Origin: Vibrio sp. RE88
GTDB taxonomy: Bacteria; Pseudomonadota; Gammaproteobacteria; Enterobacterales; Vibrionaceae
Assembly: GCF_013113835.1 (NCBI RefSeq)
Contig: NZ_VTYQ01000006.1
Location: 248,001 to 312,000 of the forward strand
DNA length: 64,000 bases
Direction: 5' to 3'
Positions 38,450 through 47,285 of the stretch are shown here, piece by piece (the stretch's first letter is position 1; each line of letters opens with the position of its first letter). A program made the translations under genes and the position numbers. Below the pieces are notes generated by a model, which did no database searches, had not been told where the DNA came from, and saw nothing but the letters and a program-made list of their open reading frames with translations.

Positions 38450-39883
38450 ATGAAAAAAGTGCTAGTACTGGGCGCATCCGGCTATGTGGGTTCGCAATTG
38501 CTGCTTCTACTATGTAGCAAAGGCTATCAGGTGACGGCAGCAGCTCGGCAAATCGAGTATTTGAAAGCCCGAGTCACCCCTCACCCTAACCTTGAATTGA
38601 TTTATCTCGATCTCGCTGACCATGAGGCGACACTGCGCGTTGTGCCAGAGTATGAAGTCGTCTATTTCTTGGTTCACGGAATGGCGCACGGCCATGACTT
38701 TCTTGAGTATGAAATATCCCTTGCTGAAAACTTCAAATCGGCATTAAAGAACAGTGCTATTAAACACGTTATCTATCTCAGCGCGATTCAACCTCAGACT
38801 GGCAATTCTGAGCACCTCAAAGCACGCCGAATGACGGGTGACATTATTCGCAAAGCGGGAGTTCCCGTCACTGAACTCCGTGCGGGCGTCATTATAGGCC
38901 CCGGCTCTGCGGCTTTTGAGATCATGAGAGATTTTGTCTACAACATGCCTCTACTCATCACTCCGAAATGGGTCGATTCGAAAGCCAACCCTATCGCGCT
39001 GGAAAACCTCAACCACTATTTATTATCCCTTATCGAGGAATCCCCTACCAGCCATGCGCTTTACGAAGTAGGCGGGCCAGATACTCTCAGCTATCGCGAA
39101 CAATTCGAGACCATCAGCGCTGTAATTCGGAAACCCATCAAGCTCTGGTCAACATCATTACTAACGCCTCAGCTCGCATCACGCTGGCTGGGTATCGTCA
39201 CTTCCGTTCCTTCCAGTATTGGTACCGCGTTGCTGTCTGGCCTAGAGCACGACTTTATTGCCGACGCCAATGACATTCGTCAACGCTACCCTCAAACGCT
39301 TGTCGGTTACAAACAAATGGTCAGAAAAAGCATAGATGAAGAAGGTCATTTTGTTCGCAGTGAGGTCTGGGGGTTTGACCCTGCGGCTCTCAAGCGCTGG
39401 CAAGCAGGCTATGGCTATTACCCAAAACAAACAGGGGCCAGCATAGAAACGGATTTGAGTTCTGAACAACTGTGGAAAGTGGTGAAACAAATTGGTAGCA
39501 GAAAAGAGGGCTACTTCTTCGCCAACCTGATGTGGCGAACACGGGAGTGGCTCGATCTGTTCTTTGGTGGAGGACGACCTGTACGGCGCTCTCCTCCTGG
39601 GCCAGAGCTGCAAGTGGGTGATTATATAGACTCTTGGAAAGTGATTCGCTGTGAAAAAGAGCAGTTTCTGTCCCTGCTGTTTGGTATGAAAGGCCCCGGC
39701 CTAGGGCGCTTGGAGTTTTCATTGGAAGACTTGGGCAGCAAGCGCAAACTGACAGTCAAAGCATGGTGGCACCCGCAAGGGTTAAGAGGCTTACTTTACT
39801 GGTTCGCCATGATGCCTGCACATTTATTTGTTTTTAAAGGCATGGTGAAAGCCATTGTTCGAAAAACAAAAGAGCTTCCTTAA
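38450..39883 (+). CDS. SDR-like NAD(P)-binding protein with DUF2867 domain
   Basis: The 477-residue protein has an atypical short-chain dehydrogenase/NmrA-like N-terminal domain: VLVLGASGYVGSQLLLLLCS (residues about 4-23), YLSAIQPQTGNSEHLKARR and RAGVIIGPGSAAFEIMRDFV. A C-terminal DUF2867 domain (about 320-470) follows, with GYYPKQTGASIETD and WKVIRCEKEQFLSLLF. Similar fused proteins are widespread in gammaproteobacteria, and their substrate is unknown. It is cytoplasmic or peripheral at the membrane. The ATG at 38450 has a GGGG-rich site (AGGGGGTCGAG) upstream. Confidence 0.85.
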   Translation: MKKVLVLGASGYVGSQLLLLLCSKGYQVTAAARQIEYLKARVTPHPNLELIYLDLADHEATLRVVPEYEVVYFLVHGMAHGHDFLEYEISLAENFKSALKNSAIKHVIYLSAIQPQTGNSEHLKARRMTGDIIRKAGVPVTELRAGVIIGPGSAAFEIMRDFVYNMPLLITPKWVDSKANPIALENLNHYLLSLIEESPTSHALYEVGGPDTLSYREQFETISAVIRKPIKLWSTSLLTPQLASRWLGIVTSVPSSIGTALLSGLEHDFIADANDIRQRYPQTLVGYKQMVRKSIDEEGHFVRSEVWGFDPAALKRWQAGYGYYPKQTGASIETDLSSEQLWKVVKQIGSRKEGYFFANLMWRTREWLDLFFGGGRPVRRSPPGPELQVGDYIDSWKVIRCEKEQFLSLLFGMKGPGLGRLEFSLEDLGSKRKLTVKAWWHPQGLRGLLYWFAMMPAHLFVFKGMVKAIVRKTKELP

Positions 39884-39897
39884 TGGAAGCTCTTTTC
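39868..39897. terminator. Terminator at the end of the SDR/DUF2867 gene
   Basis: A 12-bp stem AAAAGAGCTTCC / GGAAGCTCTTTT spans the stop codon of the SDR gene and has T-rich ends for both strands. It also serves the convergent DUF2913 gene. Confidence 0.88.
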
Positions 39898-39917
39898 TAA
39901 GCTAAAAGCACAGCAAA

Positions 39918-40577
39918 CTAAACTTGATAACCAATTGGAATCTCAGCCAAGTGGTTACCTTGGTTACCCGGATAAACCAGATATTCCCCATGGTACTTAA
40001 CGTTTGATTTGTAGTCGGTAATCTTGTGTAGCATGAATCCTGCTGCCGATGCTTTTTCAACAAACTGCGCGTGGTTACCACGAACAAACCAACTCATTGG
40101 TTTGATCAGCATTTCTCCGTCAAAACAGTCATCACACTGGTTAGTACACAGCGCGAAAGAGTTTGGGCCTTCAGTAAAAATCTGAACTTTACCGCAGTTT
40201 AGAAGCGGCTCTGACGTTGACACTTCCCAACCGTCTTCTTCCATCTGATCAAGAAACGCGTTGATTTCACTGTCTTTAATCACTCGCTCCGCTTCCCCTT
40301 GTGGGAAAAACTCAGCGTAGAACTTAGAAATACGCAGGAAGGTGAACATCAGCCCAGCTTCGTTACCTTTCGAGCGCCCCGCTTTTTGCCAACGAGTAAG
40401 ATCATCAACCACACAGCGATGGAAACGCTGCGACTTCAAAGCACGGGTTACCCAACGCACCAGATAATGATTGTTTGCCACAGGTGCATCCACGGCCTTA
40501 CCTGATTTATGATCCACGGCCAATTCTTCCAGAGCGGTATTGACCAAGTTTTGTATTTCAACAGTGTACTGAGACAT
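39918..40577 (-). CDS. DUF2913 family protein
   Basis: The 219-residue protein is recognised as DUF2913, a family found mainly in Vibrionaceae with unknown function. Characteristic text includes NNHYLVRWVTRALKSQRFHR (residues about 41-60) and CTNQCDDCFDGEMLIKPMSW, which has a cysteine pair. It has no signal peptide or membrane helix. The start shares an A with the bcr stop codon (TAATG), so the two are translationally coupled. A longer frame starting at 40655 lies inside bcr and is rejected. Confidence 0.85.
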   Translation of the reverse strand: MSQYTVEIQNLVNTALEELAVDHKSGKAVDAPVANNHYLVRWVTRALKSQRFHRCVVDDLTRWQKAGRSKGNEAGLMFTFLRISKFYAEFFPQGEAERVIKDSEINAFLDQMEEDGWEVSTSEPLLNCGKVQIFTEGPNSFALCTNQCDDCFDGEMLIKPMSWFVRGNHAQFVEKASAAGFMLHKITDYKSNVKYHGEYLVYPGNQGNHLAEIPIGYQV

Positions 40578-41779
40578 TACGCCTTTCTTCCAAATATCCA
40601 GTAAAATGCGGCGGACAGAATTGAACACGCCGTCATAACAGTAATCATTGGCCAAGTCGCTCCATCAGGCAACATAGCAACGACAACGCCAATCACAGAA
40701 CCCGTGCCAAAACGCAGCGTTCCTGCCAGAGAAGAAGCCGTACCTGCCATCGCTGGGTATCCACTGAGCAATAAGCCCATGGTGTTACTACCAATTGTCG
40801 ACAAGGTACCAATGAAAAGGACCACGAAAGGTACAGTGCCCCACAGCCCTAGGTCAAGCATCCAACCAATAAATAGCCCCAATCCAGCAACAAGTTGTAC
40901 CAACAGGGCAAATCTGAGCATGGCATGGGAGCCGACCTTCTTCACCAGACGGCCATTGATCATGGTCATAATGATCATCGCTACAATGTTTAGGGCAAAC
41001 AGATAGCCAAAGTGATTCGGCTGTACACCATAAATATCAATGTAGACGAATGAGCCTGCGGTCAGAAAGGCGAACATACCGGCAAAAGAAAATGCACCTG
41101 ATAAAATCAAGCCCATAGCGACTGAGTTCTTACACAAACGGAAATAGTTACGTATGGTCGTACCAAAGCGAAGAGGCTGCTTGTTCGCTTCACTCAGCGT
41201 TTCTGGAATCTTCCAGAAAACCAAAGCGATCACTACCGCTGCAAACGCGGCCAGAATCCAGAAAATCGCGCGCCAGCCAAACCAAACGGCGATATAACCA
41301 CCAATCATAGGGGCTATCAAAGGAGCAATCGTAATGACTAAGGTCACAAACGACATAGCACGAGAAAAATCCTCGCGATCAAACATGTCGCGAACCACAG
41401 CCTGAATGATGACAGCCGCCGCTGCGCCCGCAAAACCTTGTGCTGTGCGTACCCAAGTCAACGCCTCAATGCCGGTCGTGGTTGCACTGACGACGGAAGC
41501 AAGTCCAAAAAATAGAACGCCCAGAATCAAAACAGGCCTACGGCCATAACTGTCGGCGAGCGGGCCATGGATCAACTGGCCAATGGCAAAACCTGCGGTA
41601 TACGCGGTTAAGGTAATTTGCACTGCCCCGTCAGCAACACCTAGGTCACGGGCGATGGTCGGCATCGCTGGCAAGTACATGTCGATGGCTAGCGGCGTTA
41701 ACGCGCCGATTGCACCCAGAACAAGAAAAAGAAGAAAAGTGATTTGGGGTGCTTTGGTTTGCTCTAATGCAGCAGACAT
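40577..41779 (-). CDS. bcr: Bcr/CflA-family multidrug efflux MFS transporter
   Basis: The 400-residue protein is a twelve-helix major facilitator with the Bcr/CflA signature: LGAIGALTPLAIDMYLPAMP (residues about 21-40) and the loop HGPLADSYGRRPVLILG. It should export bicyclomycin-like drugs or dipeptides using protons. In E. coli, bcr is next to rsuA and yejH/radD, and the same set is found here, which supports the gene symbol. A palindrome and an rsuA terminator lie in its 160-bp upstream region. Confidence 0.9.
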   Translation of the reverse strand: MSAALEQTKAPQITFLLFLVLGAIGALTPLAIDMYLPAMPTIARDLGVADGAVQITLTAYTAGFAIGQLIHGPLADSYGRRPVLILGVLFFGLASVVSATTTGIEALTWVRTAQGFAGAAAAVIIQAVVRDMFDREDFSRAMSFVTLVITIAPLIAPMIGGYIAVWFGWRAIFWILAAFAAVVIALVFWKIPETLSEANKQPLRFGTTIRNYFRLCKNSVAMGLILSGAFSFAGMFAFLTAGSFVYIDIYGVQPNHFGYLFALNIVAMIIMTMINGRLVKKVGSHAMLRFALLVQLVAGLGLFIGWMLDLGLWGTVPFVVLFIGTLSTIGSNTMGLLLSGYPAMAGTASSLAGTLRFGTGSVIGVVVAMLPDGATWPMITVMTACSILSAAFYWIFGRKA

Positions 41780-41839
41780 AAATCTCCTACTCGGTTGCGT
41801 TAGATATGCAGCTTCCGTGCTGCAACCAAACAGAAAAGA

Positions 41840-41861
41840 AAGACTCGCATCCGCGAGTCTT
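41840..41861 (-). terminator. rsuA terminator in the rsuA-bcr gap
   Basis: A stem AAGACTCGC / GCGAGTCTT with an ATCC loop is followed on the minus strand by TTCTTTTCTG. It separates rsuA from bcr transcription or attenuates read-through. Confidence 0.8.
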
Positions 41862-41900
41862 GTAGCCGATCTATATTGAGCGATATCTCTATAAAAGACT

Positions 41901-41917
41901 AGTTCCTAATTGGAACT
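41901..41917. promoter_or_regulatory. Palindrome upstream of bcr, possible operator
   Basis: AGTTCCTAATTGGAACT is an inverted repeat of AGTTCC / GGAACT about 120 bp upstream of the bcr start. A further TAGTTCC copy occurs at 41940. It may be the site of a regulator of the efflux gene. The protein is unknown. Confidence 0.4.
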
Positions 41918-41939
41918 AAACTATTTCCAATTTAGATGA

Positions 41940-42641
41940 TTAGTTCCAAACTGATTCAATTTCTTCTTGCGTCAGATAGCGATATTCGCCTGGTTCCAGC
42001 TCATCATCCAGAACGATGTTACCGATACGTTCACGGTGTAGGTGCTCCACCTTGTTACCCAGTGCGGCAAACATGCGTTTCACCTGATGGTATTTACCCT
42101 CAGTGATGGTCAGCAGTACTTCTTTTTCTTCTTCATCAACGATTTCCAGTTTCGCTGGTAACGTTGCCGCCTTTTCATTACGAAGCTCGATGCCCTGTTC
42201 AAACTGTGACACGTAATCAGCCCCAATCGGGTCAACCAGCCAAACGCGGTACGTTTTTTCGCATTTGTGTTTTGGCGAAGTAATACGGTGTGACCACTGA
42301 CCATCATCGGTGATCAACACTAAACCCGTGGTATCTACATCTAAGCGCCCTGCAAAATGAAGATCTTCCATCTTCACTTCGTCGAGTAACATAAAGGCTG
42401 TTTGATTAAATCCATCTTCATGCGAACAGACAAAACCATCGGGTTTAAACAACATGATGTAACGAGGACCTGGCTTTTGGATCTCACGTCCTTGCCATTC
42501 GACAATACAGTCGTCCGTCACTTTCACCGCACCACTTTTCTGCACGATATCGTTGACGGTGACGTCACCACTTTTAATGATTTTTGTTGCTTCTTTACGT
42601 GTCGCACCCAGTGCATCACACAAGTATTTATCTAAACGCAT
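41940..42641 (-). CDS. rsuA: 16S rRNA pseudouridine(516) synthase
   Basis: RsuA modifies U516 in 16S rRNA. The 233-residue protein has an S4 RNA-binding domain at the N-terminus (MRLDKYLCDALGATRKEATK). The catalytic aspartate is in the block HFAGRLDVDTTGLVLITDDG (residues about 95-114), and KCEKTYRV follows. The start is preceded by a GATGAGGT ribosome binding site, inside an inverted repeat. It is divergent from radD, as in E. coli. Confidence 0.96.
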   Translation of the reverse strand: MRLDKYLCDALGATRKEATKIIKSGDVTVNDIVQKSGAVKVTDDCIVEWQGREIQKPGPRYIMLFKPDGFVCSHEDGFNQTAFMLLDEVKMEDLHFAGRLDVDTTGLVLITDDGQWSHRITSPKHKCEKTYRVWLVDPIGADYVSQFEQGIELRNEKAATLPAKLEIVDEEEKEVLLTITEGKYHQVKRMFAALGNKVEHLHRERIGNIVLDDELEPGEYRYLTQEEIESVWN

Positions 42642-42642
42642 G

Positions 42643-42674
42643 AATACCTCATCTCAATCAGGTGAGGTATTATA
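42643..42674 (-). promoter_or_regulatory. rsuA promoter and overlapping inverted repeat
   Basis: A -10 element TATAAT is on the minus strand at 42669-42674. The 9-bp inverted repeat AATACCTCA / TGAGGTATT (42643-42651 and 42663-42671) joins the -10 to the rsuA ribosome binding site. Because the -10 overlaps one arm, the RNA would contain only part of the stem, so a DNA-level site is more likely than an RNA hairpin. Confidence 0.5.
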
Positions 42675-42714
42675 GAGCCACTAGACTAAATAGTTGAGCT
42701 ATTTCACACAATTT

Positions 42715-44454
42715 ATGTATACACTCCGACCTTACCAAGCCGACTCGGTGAAAGCCGTTATTCACTATTTCCGTAAACACTCCAGCCCAGCCGTCCTTGT
42801 ACTACCAACTGGAGCAGGAAAAAGTCTGGTTATTGCTGAACTCGCCAGACTGGCTAAAGGTCGGGTATTGGTCATGGCGCACGTCAAAGAGCTGGTAGAG
42901 CAAAACCACGCTAAGTACGAAGGGTACGATCTCAAAGGGTCAATCTACTCTGCGGGTTTAGGCCGCAAAGAAACTGACCAACAAGTGGTGTTTGCATCAG
43001 TTCAGTCTGTGGTCAGAAACCTTGATGACTTCAAGAACCAATTCTCGCTACTGGTGATTGACGAGTGCCACCGCGTGCCGGACAACAAAAACACCAGCTA
43101 CCAGAAAGTGATTTCTCACCTCCGTGAGCTGAATCCGGGCATCAAAGTGCTCGGTTTAACTGCCACGCCTTATCGACTTGGAATGGGTTGGATTTACCAA
43201 TATCACACGCGCGGCCTGGTCAGAACAGAGGAACCAAGGTTCTTTCGAGATTGCATTTTCGAGCTGCCTATTCGTTACTTACTTGATGAAAAGTTCCTCA
43301 CCCCTGCTCGAATGATGGACGCTCCCGTACTGAGCTATGACTTCTCACAGCTCAAACCCGCAACCACAGGCCGCTATAAAGAGGCGGAGCTGGACATGGT
43401 GATCGACAAAGCCAAACGGGCGACACCTCAAATTGTCGAGCAAATCATTCACCTCGCTAAAGACAAACAAGGCATCATGGTTTTCGCGGCAACGGTTCGA
43501 CATGCTCAAGAAATCTATGGTCTTCTTCCTGAGGGCCAAACTGCACTTGTGATTGGCGACACCCCAACACCTGAGCGCGACGCCATCATCCAAGATTTTA
43601 AAGACCGTAAAATTAAATACTTGGTTAATGTCTCTGTGTTAACGACAGGATTTGATGCCCCTCATGTTGACCTGATAGCAATTCTGCGACCAACAGAATC
43701 AATCAGTTTGTATCAGCAGATTGTTGGACGAGGGCTGCGTCTTTCTCCGGGCAAAGAAGAGTGTCTGGTACTGGATTATGCAGGCAACAGCTACGATCTC
43801 TATCAGCCTGAAGTCGGTGACGCCAAACCTGACTCCGACAGCGAAATCATTACCATCCCCTGCCCAGCTTGTGGCTTCAACAACAACTTCTGGGGAAAGC
43901 TGGATAACAATGGCTTCTTAATTGAGCATTACGGTCGAAAATGTCAGGGCTTTTTCGAAGACGAAGAGACTGGTGAACGAGAGCATTGTAATTATCGTTT
44001 CCGCGCCAAATACTGCGGGGAATGCGGCGCAGACAATGACATTGCTGCGCGAATTTGTCACGAATGCGATGCGACATTGGTGGATCCTGACAAGAAGCTT
44101 AAAGAGGCGTTAAGCTTAAAAGACGCTTTGGTATTCGAGTGCTTGTCGATGGATTTGAGTGTCCACAAAGATGACAAAGGCAAAAGCAGCCTCAAGGTCT
44201 CTTATGTGGGGGAAAACCAAGCTCAGGTGCACGAATTCTGGTCTTTAACGACCAAGAAACAGAAGCAGACATTCAAAGATATGTTTGTTCGTCCTCATCT
44301 CGCTGACAAACATCGTCCGTTCGACGATGCTTCTCCAACCAAGGTGGTCAATAATCAGCATCGTTTCAGGCCTCCACAATTTGTGATCGCGCGTAAAGCT
44401 GGGCGCTTTTGGAAAATGCGAGACAAAATCTTTGAGGATGAACTAACCAACTAG
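42715..44454 (+). CDS. radD: ATP-dependent helicase RadD (YejH)
   Basis: The 579-residue superfamily 2 helicase is close to E. coli RadD, a DNA repair protein that interacts with SSB and RecA. Walker A VLPTGAGKSLVIAELARLAK is at residues about 33-52 and the DEAH-type box is VIDECHRV. Motif VI QIVGRGLRLSPG is followed by a C-terminal zinc-binding region with CPACGFNNNFWGK and later cysteines (CGECGADNDIAARICHECD). The ATG at 42715 (MYTLRPYQADSVK) matches the E. coli start. An upstream TTG adds seven residues. It is divergent from rsuA. Confidence 0.95.
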   Translation: MYTLRPYQADSVKAVIHYFRKHSSPAVLVLPTGAGKSLVIAELARLAKGRVLVMAHVKELVEQNHAKYEGYDLKGSIYSAGLGRKETDQQVVFASVQSVVRNLDDFKNQFSLLVIDECHRVPDNKNTSYQKVISHLRELNPGIKVLGLTATPYRLGMGWIYQYHTRGLVRTEEPRFFRDCIFELPIRYLLDEKFLTPARMMDAPVLSYDFSQLKPATTGRYKEAELDMVIDKAKRATPQIVEQIIHLAKDKQGIMVFAATVRHAQEIYGLLPEGQTALVIGDTPTPERDAIIQDFKDRKIKYLVNVSVLTTGFDAPHVDLIAILRPTESISLYQQIVGRGLRLSPGKEECLVLDYAGNSYDLYQPEVGDAKPDSDSEIITIPCPACGFNNNFWGKLDNNGFLIEHYGRKCQGFFEDEETGEREHCNYRFRAKYCGECGADNDIAARICHECDATLVDPDKKLKEALSLKDALVFECLSMDLSVHKDDKGKSSLKVSYVGENQAQVHEFWSLTTKKQKQTFKDMFVRPHLADKHRPFDDASPTKVVNNQHRFRPPQFVIARKAGRFWKMRDKIFEDELTN

Positions 44455-44561
44455 GGTCTGTTGACCTTTGCGGTTAAATTTTGTTCGAGATAAAAGCGTT
44501 TTAGTCGCGGCGAGAGGTTTGTCGCCTAGTGACCTAAGCACTCTATCAGCTCATACTTAAT

Positions 44562-44595
44562 ATTCACTTTGTATTCAGAAAAGATTCATTATACT
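44562..44595 (+). promoter_or_regulatory. Three direct repeats and promoter before the PepSY-two-component operon
   Basis: ATTCA occurs three times at 44562, 44573 and 44584, exactly 11 bp apart, just upstream of a TATACT -10 element (44590-44595). OmpR-family response regulators bind direct repeats with this one-turn spacing. The regulator encoded in the operon is the obvious candidate, which would give autoregulation. Confidence 0.6.
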
Positions 44596-44625
44596 GAGTC
44601 ATAGAATTTCCGAGAAGGTAACGCT

Positions 44626-45024
44626 ATGTTTCATAAGCAGTTAATTTGCTCCCTTGCTGTCACGTTTTGTATGGTGCTTGCTTACCCTACCTACGCTGAC
44701 AGACACGATGATAAAGATGGTCATGCTCTGGTGCAGGATGTCCATAAAGCAGGGACAGAAATTGAATTTGAAGAAGATCAGGACGAGGTCTACGACGCTG
44801 TTCGTAAAGGCTATATTCGCCCATTTTCCGATCTTTACGCTGCGGTGGAACAAGACCTTCACGGACGCATTATCAAAGTCGAACTTGAAGAAGACGATGA
44901 TATTTGGATTTACGAACTAAAGTTAAATTACAACAACAACATCATCAAAGTTGAGTACAACGCGAAAACGCTGGAAATGATGCTCATCAAAGGTCGCAAT
45001 TTCAAACAAGCCCTGAAGAATTAG
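44626..45024 (+). CDS. PepSY domain-containing periplasmic protein
   Basis: The 132-residue protein has a signal peptide (MFHKQLICSLAVTFCMVLA, cleavage near AYPTYA). A short PepSY domain follows (residues about 58-125): AVRKGYIRPFSDLYAAVEQ and GRIIKVELEEDDDIWIYELK. Such small PepSY proteins often lie with PhoPQ-like two-component systems and are thought to modulate the sensor, but this is not proven. It lies 12 bp upstream of the response regulator, in one operon. Its region is rich in acidic residues. Confidence 0.88.
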   Translation: MFHKQLICSLAVTFCMVLAYPTYADRHDDKDGHALVQDVHKAGTEIEFEEDQDEVYDAVRKGYIRPFSDLYAAVEQDLHGRIIKVELEEDDDIWIYELKLNYNNNIIKVEYNAKTLEMMLIKGRNFKQALKN

Positions 45025-45036
45025 AAGAAGAACGTC

Positions 45037-45696
45037 ATGAAAATACTTGTAGTGGAAGATGAACCTCGTCTTGGGGAACAAATCATAGAAGCCCTTGAAC
45101 AGAATGGTTGGGTACCTGAACTGTCAGCAGATGGCATTGACGCACTCTATCGTGCGACGTCCGAGGAGTGGGATGCGATTGTACTCGACCTTGGCCTACC
45201 AAAGCTTGACGGTCTGACCGTTCTTAAAGGTATTCGAGATGAGAACATCAATACACCCGTCATTATTCTCAGTGCGCGTGATACCCTAACTCAGCGCGTT
45301 GAAGGTCTTAACGCCGGTGCAGACGACTACCAGACTAAACCGTTTGAAATGGTTGAACTGATCGCTCGCATTCGCGCCCAGCTTCGCCGCGCATCCGGTA
45401 ACGCGTCTCCAGTTATGCAAGTGGGCAGCCTGAGCTTAGACACCCGCTCTTCTAAAGTTATGTGGCAAGGTCAGGCAATTGATCTGACGGCACTCGAATA
45501 TAAAGTCGTCGCTTACTTTATGCATAACCCGGAAAAAGTGATCTCGCGAACCGAGTTGGTAGAACACATCTACAAACAAGACTTTGACCGCGATTCCAAT
45601 ACCATCGAAGTGTTTATCGGGCGCATTCGCAAAAAAATCGCACCTAAAGTGATAAAAACCGTCCGAGGACTGGGATACCAGCTTAATGCCGAATAA
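45037..45696 (+). CDS. OmpR/PhoP-family response regulator
   Basis: The 219-residue protein has a receiver domain (phosphoacceptor aspartate in AIVLDLGLPKLDG, residue about 51, with VVEDEPRLGEQ at the N-terminus and the conserved lysine in DYQTKPFE). A C-terminal winged helix follows (residues about 125-219, VIKTVRGLGYQL). It is nearest to the PhoP/PmrA/QseB branch. Its end overlaps the sensor gene by 11 bp, and it is likely to control envelope-related genes, including its own operon. Confidence 0.94.
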   Translation: MKILVVEDEPRLGEQIIEALEQNGWVPELSADGIDALYRATSEEWDAIVLDLGLPKLDGLTVLKGIRDENINTPVIILSARDTLTQRVEGLNAGADDYQTKPFEMVELIARIRAQLRRASGNASPVMQVGSLSLDTRSSKVMWQGQAIDLTALEYKVVAYFMHNPEKVISRTELVEHIYKQDFDRDSNTIEVFIGRIRKKIAPKVIKTVRGLGYQLNAE

Positions 45697-47029
45697 AAAA
45701 GCGCATTTACTTAAAAAACTCAGCCTCAAAAGCCGCCTCGTTCTGGCGGCGGTAGTCTGGCTAACCGCGATGATCATCGCCGCCGGTGTCATGGTCCCTT
45801 CTCAGGTGTATGTCTACATGGAAGATGATGCCAAGGCACAATTGGCAACTTACATGGACGAAATTGCCGCGACAATTGAAGCGGATGAGAAAGGCAATGT
45901 GACCATCGGCACTCCCCTTTCGGATCCGCGCTTCAACCGCCCCTACAGTGGCCTATACTGGTCCGCCAAAACGGATAAAGATTTACTGCGTTCTCGCTCT
46001 CTCTGGGACAAAGTACTGACCGAAAAAGGCGATCATGACATGCTGGGTGCGCGAGATGAGAAGCTCATCTATATCGAGTCGACACTCTATTACCCTGATT
46101 ACGATGGCCCCATCGAAGTCACTATTGGTATTGACGAACAACCGATAGAAGATACAGTACGAAGCTTAATGGGCCAGCTATGGGTCATACTCGCGCTGCT
46201 TTACCTTGGCGTCCTGACGCTTATCGTCATTCAAGTACAATGGTCTCTGAGCCCACTGACCAAGATGCACAAAGAGCTATCTCAACTGCGTTCAGGCAAG
46301 AAGACCCAGCTCGAAGAAGATTATCCACGCGAAGTCGCACCTGTTGTATCAGATTTGAATGCCCTTGTTTTCCACTATCAGGAACTGTTAGAGCGTGCTC
46401 GTCACCATGCAGGTAATTTGTCTCATGCATTGAAGACCCCGCTTTCAGTGTTAAAGAATGAGGTCGCCAACAAAGACCAACAAACCAAACAGCAACTGCA
46501 ACCTTCGCTCGATCAAATCCAAAGCCAGATAGATTACCACTTAGGCCGCGCCCGAATGGCGGGTTCTAAGAACATTCTTTCTGTGAAATCCTGCCCGTCT
46601 GAGCGCGTTGATGCAATCTCGATGGCTTTCGATAAAGTCTATGCGGAGCGCGATATCACTCTGATCAACGAACTTGATTCTGACTTGGTGACAGCGGTCG
46701 AACAGACTGATCTTGACGAAATGGTCGGCAATATTCTGGAAAACGCTTATAAATGGTCCGACAGCATCATCCGCGTTCATGCAACTCAAAATAGTGAAGA
46801 CGCCGAAACCATCGACATCATCATTGAAGACGACGGCCAAGGCATCCCTGAAGAGAAACTCAAACAAGTTATTAAACGTGGTGTACGTTTAGATGAGACG
46901 ACTCCGGGCACGGGGCTAGGCTTGAATATTGTCAGTGAAATGGCCCACAGTTATCGTGGCAAGCTGACTCTCGACCGAAGCTCAATGGGCGGGCTAAAAG
47001 CCATTCTATCGATGAAAACCACTCATTAA
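45686..47029 (+). CDS. PhoQ-like sensor histidine kinase
   Basis: The 447-residue kinase has two membrane helices (residues about 15-36 and 163-183) with a periplasmic domain of about 125 residues between them. It then has a dimerisation/phosphoacceptor helix with SHALKTPLSVLKNEV, where the histidine is the phosphorylation site. The ATPase domain follows, with N-box MVGNILENAYKW and G-boxes GQGIPEE and GTGLGLNIVSEM. The ALKTPL form of the H-box is that of PhoQ-type sensors. It pairs with the upstream regulator and PepSY gene. Confidence 0.94.
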   Translation: MPNKKAHLLKKLSLKSRLVLAAVVWLTAMIIAAGVMVPSQVYVYMEDDAKAQLATYMDEIAATIEADEKGNVTIGTPLSDPRFNRPYSGLYWSAKTDKDLLRSRSLWDKVLTEKGDHDMLGARDEKLIYIESTLYYPDYDGPIEVTIGIDEQPIEDTVRSLMGQLWVILALLYLGVLTLIVIQVQWSLSPLTKMHKELSQLRSGKKTQLEEDYPREVAPVVSDLNALVFHYQELLERARHHAGNLSHALKTPLSVLKNEVANKDQQTKQQLQPSLDQIQSQIDYHLGRARMAGSKNILSVKSCPSERVDAISMAFDKVYAERDITLINELDSDLVTAVEQTDLDEMVGNILENAYKWSDSIIRVHATQNSEDAETIDIIIEDDGQGIPEEKLKQVIKRGVRLDETTPGTGLGLNIVSEMAHSYRGKLTLDRSSMGGLKAILSMKTTH

Positions 47030-47051
47030 ACCATCGCCCAACAACACACTA

Positions 47052-47085
47052 CCAAAGCAGGCACTCTAGCCTGCTTTGCTATTTT
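47052..47085 (+). terminator. Terminator of the PepSY-two-component operon
   Basis: A stem CAAAGCAGGC / GCCTGCTTTG (47053-47062 and 47069-47078) is followed by CTATTTT, 24 bp after the kinase stop codon. Confidence 0.88.
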
Positions 47086-47285
47086 CTATTTCAGCTAATA
47101 CGTTTCATTAAACTTCATTCCATTTTCTTGAATAAATAGCCATACCGTCCAGAACTCCAACGACCTTCAATTGACAACATTTGAGAAGACTAAAACTGAG
47201 TCAATCATGATTTATGATGATTCAGTTAACTTTTTCAGGGCCGCAAACATAATGAACAAATATTATTCAAAGTCAGTTATTTCAA

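Noticed and set aside
40577..40655. Longer N-terminus for the DUF2913 protein
   Set aside because: The extension lies in the bcr coding region, and the TAATG junction gives a better coupled start.
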